NCBI GenBank assembly: GCA_034437795.1 | Contig: DAOTTI010000077.1 | Span: 1-8,098 of the forward strand | Direction: 5' to 3' | DNA from: DAOTTI01 sp034437795 | Lineage (GTDB): Bacteria; Chloroflexota; UBA11872; UBA12225 | Length of the DNA stretch: 8,098 bases | Part shown: one piece after another, positions 6,052 through 8,098 of the stretch | How the letters are laid out: every line of letters starts with the position of its first letter | How positions within the stretch are numbered: the first letter of the stretch is position 1 | The notes under the pieces: generated by a model | Database searches by the model: none | Seen by the model: only the letters and a program-made list of their open reading frames with translations | Told to the model about the DNA's origin: nothing | Translations under genes and position numbers: made by a program

Positions 6052-6279
6052 CTACGAACTGCGAAAACTGGCTGCGTCCCCCATCAGTGATGGCGTGATG
6101 GGCCCCTGCCGGTGGCGGATGCTCAGGGGGACGTCGAGGTCTTCGCCATCAATGGTCGAGAGCGCACCCATAGATGGCGCCACTCCAACCCTCGCCTCGG
6201 CCACAGGCATCGGCTTCACCGGCAATGGTTGATCATGCATCCAAAGGTGCGCGCCGGCCGCCGGCGCTCCGGCCGTCAC
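6052..6279 (-). CDS. Doubtful 75-residue ORF, possibly a gene relic with an FtsZ-tail-like motif
   Basis: GTG (6277-6279, minus strand) overlaps the stop of the zinc-ribbon ORF by GTGA, and TAG lies at 6052-6054. The product is Pro/Ala-rich at first. It then contains STIDGEDLDVPLSIRHRQG (residues 41-59), where codons end mostly in G or C as in real genes of this window. The segment DLDVPLSIRHR loosely recalls the FtsZ C-terminal peptide (acidic, I/V-P-x-F-L-R-R), but the key Phe is Ser. It could be a relic of a C-terminal coding end, a small protein, or non-coding. No independent ribosome binding site is visible. I do not assign a function. Confidence 0.27.
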   Translation of the reverse strand: MTAGAPAAGAHLWMHDQPLPVKPMPVAEARVGVAPSMGALSTIDGEDLDVPLSIRHRQGPITPSLMGDAASFRSS

Positions 6280-6464
6280 CCCGCCGACCGCGGGCGCTTA
6301 CGCCGCGCCTCCGTGGCCACCACCAGAAAGTCGTACGACGCCCGCGCGGCGCAGACGCGGCAGAGCGTCGTCCCGCGTCGCGTCTTGGGCGCGAGCGGGG
6401 CGCCACACCGGACGCACGCTGCCGCGCGCACCACCACCTCGGGCGACCTCCTGCCCGTAGTCAC
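6276..6464 (-). CDS. Small zinc-ribbon protein of unknown function
   Basis: The 62-residue product contains two CxxC knuckles, Cys17/Cys20 and Cys35/Cys38, separated by 14 residues. CGAPL follows the first pair and CRVCAA surrounds the second. This is the usual spacing of a treble-clef or zinc-ribbon fold that binds one zinc ion. A basic tail (ARRKRPRS) ends the protein and could touch nucleic acid. The start is GTG at 6462-6464, preceded on the minus strand by GGGAG (6471-6475 on the + numbering) with a 6-nt spacer, which strongly supports translation. It lies opposite to all other genes of the cluster, in the repeat-rich gap. The zinc ligands are seen; the partner and role are unknown. Confidence 0.62.
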   Translation of the reverse strand: MTTGRRSPEVVVRAAACVRCGAPLAPKTRRGTTLCRVCAARASYDFLVVATEARRKRPRSAG

Positions 6465-6571
6465 TCGTTGCTCCCGCTCTACTTACGTCAACGACACGAG
6501 ACCGTGGAAGATAGGGCCCGATCCGGTTCCGGCGTAGCAAGGGAGGTCGTTCCTGTGCTACGGTGCGGGAT

Positions 6572-6599
6572 GGAGCACCACAGACGGAGCACCACAGAC
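6572..6599 (+). repeat. Two perfect 14-nt tandem repeats upstream of the S41 protease
   Basis: GGAGCACCACAGAC occurs at 6572-6585 and 6586-6599 without mismatch. It lies about 110 nt before the protease start and could be a duplicated regulator site or simple slippage. Confidence 0.85.
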
Positions 6600-6706
6600 G
6601 AGCGCATCATCGGATCGGGCGGGCAGGCTTGCGCGGGCGAACGTGAGCGGGCTGGTGGTACGCTGCGGAGGGGCGCTGCGAACGTGACCAGGGGGCTGAC
6701 CGGATT

Positions 6707-8020
6707 GTGAGACGACCGGTGCTGCAAGCCGGTACGCGCCGGATGGCGATTGCGGGGGCCATCGTCGCACTGGCCGTAGCTTCCTTTGGCAGCGGCTACG
6801 CCGTAGCACGCTGGACGCCGCCCGGCTCGGTCCCAGCCGCGGCGGCGGTCGCCCCCGGCCAAGCCCGCGGCGACACGGGCCAGCCCGCGGCGCCAGCGTC
6901 ACTGCCGGCCGCGTCTCCCAGTGCAATGCCGGCCGACGTGGCCAAGCAGTTCGAGATCTTCTGGGAGGCGTGGAACTTCATCGAGAAGGAGTACTATCGC
7001 CAGCCCATCGACCGCGCCAGGCTCGTTCAGGGCGCGATCAAGGGGATGCTCGCGGCCCTCAACGACCAGTACGCCGCCTACCTCGATGCGTCCAGCACCC
7101 GCATCGAACGGGCCAACCTGGACGGCGCGATCGAAGGGATCGGGGCCACCGTCGAGCTCAAAGGCGGGCGCCACACCATCATTGCGCCGGTGGAGGATAG
7201 CCCCGCCGCGAAGGCCGGCATTCGCTCCGGCGACGTGATCCTCAAGGTCGACGGCAAGGAGATCGGCAACCTCAGCCTGGCCGAGGCGGTGGCCCTGATC
7301 CGTGGGCCGGCCGGCACCAAGGTCAAGCTGACCATCATCCGCCCCGACGACCCTGAGGGCCAGCCCGTGGAGCTCGAGCTCACCCGCGCTCGCATCGAGA
7401 TCGAGTCGGTAACGGGGAAGATGGTGGCGGATGGGATCGGCTACGTGCGCGTGCGCCTGTTCGGCACGCAGACGGGGCCCCAGCTGGCGCGGACGCTGCG
7501 GGAGATGCGCGCGCGGCGCGTGGTGGGCCTGATCGTCGATCTCCGCGATAACCCTGGCGGCTATCTAAGCAGCGCGGTGGACGTGGCCAGCCAATTCCTC
7601 AAGGAGGGGAGCGTGGTCGTGATCGAGGAGCGCGATGGGACGCGCCGCCCGACCGTCGCCCGGTCAGGTGGCCTGGCCACCGACATGACCCTGGCCGTGC
7701 TGGTCAACCGCGGCAGCGCCAGCGGCGCTGAGATCGTCGCCGGGGCGCTGCGCGACCACAATCGCGCCGTCCTCATCGGGGAGCCAACCTTTGGCAAAGG
7801 CTCGGTGCAACTCCCCAAGGATCTCTCGGACGGGTCGTCGGTGCGCGTAACGGTGGCCACCTGGCTCACGCCCAGCGGCAAGCAGATCCAGGGCCACGGG
7901 CTGGCGCCGAACATCGAGGTCCGGCCCAGCCCCGAGGATGAGAAGGCCAAGCGCGACGTGATCTTGGAAAAGGCCCTGGAGTGGTTCAAGGTGGCGCCCC
8001 TAGCCGAGGTGACTGGCTGA
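6707..8020 (+). CDS. Carboxyl-terminal processing protease (peptidase S41, CtpA/CtpB type)
   Basis: Tail-specific serine proteases of this family cut secreted or wall-associated proteins near their C-terminus. The 437 residues begin with an N-terminal hydrophobic segment (about 14-34), probably a signal anchor, then a Pro/Ala-rich linker (37-77). A helical region (80-130), a PDZ domain (about 141-230) and the S41 catalytic core (about 240-407) follow. Ser339 in NRGSASGAE and Lys364 in EPTFGKGS form the Ser/Lys dyad; the 25-residue spacing equals that of E. coli Prc (Ser430/Lys455). DLRDNPGG (278-285) is the conserved substrate-side loop. GTG 6707 has AGGGGG 11 nt upstream, a rather long spacing; GTG 6719 or ATG 6743 are alternatives, though ATG 6743 would start right at the hydrophobic segment. 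A ctp gene beside ftsEX is a known arrangement, and the neighbouring hydrolase is a conceivable substrate (inference). Confidence 0.94.
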   Translation: MRRPVLQAGTRRMAIAGAIVALAVASFGSGYAVARWTPPGSVPAAAAVAPGQARGDTGQPAAPASLPAASPSAMPADVAKQFEIFWEAWNFIEKEYYRQPIDRARLVQGAIKGMLAALNDQYAAYLDASSTRIERANLDGAIEGIGATVELKGGRHTIIAPVEDSPAAKAGIRSGDVILKVDGKEIGNLSLAEAVALIRGPAGTKVKLTIIRPDDPEGQPVELELTRARIEIESVTGKMVADGIGYVRVRLFGTQTGPQLARTLREMRARRVVGLIVDLRDNPGGYLSSAVDVASQFLKEGSVVVIEERDGTRRPTVARSGGLATDMTLAVLVNRGSASGAEIVAGALRDHNRAVLIGEPTFGKGSVQLPKDLSDGSSVRVTVATWLTPSGKQIQGHGLAPNIEVRPSPEDEKAKRDVILEKALEWFKVAPLAEVTG

Positions 8021-8036
8021 GACAGGGCGCGGTCCT

Positions 8037-8098
8037 CTACCGGCCCGGCGTCGCGGCCGCGGTCTGGGCCGGCCGCGTCGGCACGGCCGTCGGGGCTC
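8037..8098 (-). CDS. Possible C-terminal end of a convergent gene, cut by the window edge
   Basis: On the minus strand a frame enters from the right edge and stops at TAG (8037-8039), leaving the Pro/Thr/Ala-rich end APTAVPTRPAQTAAATPGR. Such tails are common in secreted or surface proteins of high-G+C bacteria. Only 16 nt would separate it from the protease stop, a tight convergent layout. Other frames in these 62 nt are also open, so the call is weak. Confidence 0.2.
   Translation of the reverse strand, partial: APTAVPTRPAQTAAATPGR

Larger units (their letters stand above)
5915..6706. other. 792-nt region between the M23 peptidase and the S41 protease
   Basis: No large gene is present. 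From left to right it holds three 9-nt repeats (5917-5943), two perfect 19-nt repeats (5971-6008), a 9-bp hairpin (6017-6037), a doubtful minus-strand ORF (6052-6279), a likely minus-strand zinc-ribbon gene (6276-6464) and two 14-nt repeats (6572-6599). I found no tRNA, CRISPR array or insertion-sequence ends. A promoter for the S41 protease must lie in or before 6465-6706, but no clear -35/-10 pair is visible. Confidence 0.6.

Noticed and set aside
6080..6130. Short inverted repeats (CCCATCA with TGATGGG; CCCCTG with CAGGGG)
   Set aside because: Stems of 6-7 bp are expected by chance in such DNA and no T-run or regulatory context follows.
6174..6710. 178-residue + strand ORF in the large gap
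   Set aside because: It is Arg/Pro/His-rich without a motif, and it is antisense to the zinc-ribbon frame, which has ordered Cys pairs and a ribosome binding site.
8052..8077. 8-bp G/C stem after the S41 protease as a terminator
   Set aside because: It has no T-run on either strand and lies in DNA made almost only of G and C, where such stems are frequent.

Overview
The window is high-G+C bacterial DNA carrying the conserved block prfB - ftsE - ftsX - (second ftsE) - M23/EnvC-type hydrolase - C-terminal processing protease, all on the + strand. This order is known from several deep-branching Gram-positive-like lineages. The high G+C, Arg/Ala/Pro-rich proteins, N-terminal export signals and short repeats in the intergenic gaps would fit Chloroflexota (for example Thermomicrobia-like) or a neighbouring phylum. 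That placement is inference; no rRNA or other phylogenetic marker was used.

Layout. 2-250 is the basic C-terminus of an unidentified gene. A TATAAT box at 272-277 precedes prfB (323-1439). prfB needs a +1 programmed frameshift at CTT TGA (398-403) to give a 371-residue RF2 with SPF and GGQ motifs. ftsE (1510-2187) follows after 70 nt. ftsX (2468-3370) follows after an unusually long 280-nt gap, with a GTG start set by a strong Shine-Dalgarno. After 241 nt of repeat-rich DNA comes a second FtsE-type ATPase (3612-4439) with a Pro-rich tail and an altered D-loop. It overlaps by ATGA the start of a secreted coiled-coil M23 peptidase (4436-5914). The 792-nt gap 5915-6706 holds several short tandem repeats, a 9-bp hairpin and, on the minus strand, a likely 62-residue zinc-ribbon gene followed by a doubtful 75-residue ORF. 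An S41 carboxyl-terminal protease (6707-8020) closes the cluster. The last 78 nt may contain the tail of a convergent minus-strand gene.

How it works together. FtsE binds ATP in the cytoplasm and FtsX spans the membrane. In E. coli, Bacillus, Streptococcus and mycobacteria this ABC pair switches on a secreted, coiled-coil cell-wall hydrolase at the division site. Here the hydrolase would be the M23 protein, whose metal-binding and catalytic residues all look intact, unlike E. coli EnvC. The most unusual point is the second FtsE, translationally coupled to the hydrolase and lacking the D-loop aspartate. This suggests a possible FtsE1/FtsE2 heterodimer, or two alternative ATPases, working with one FtsX. 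The intergenic gaps share a degenerate heptamer, GGACGAA or its complement, at four places.
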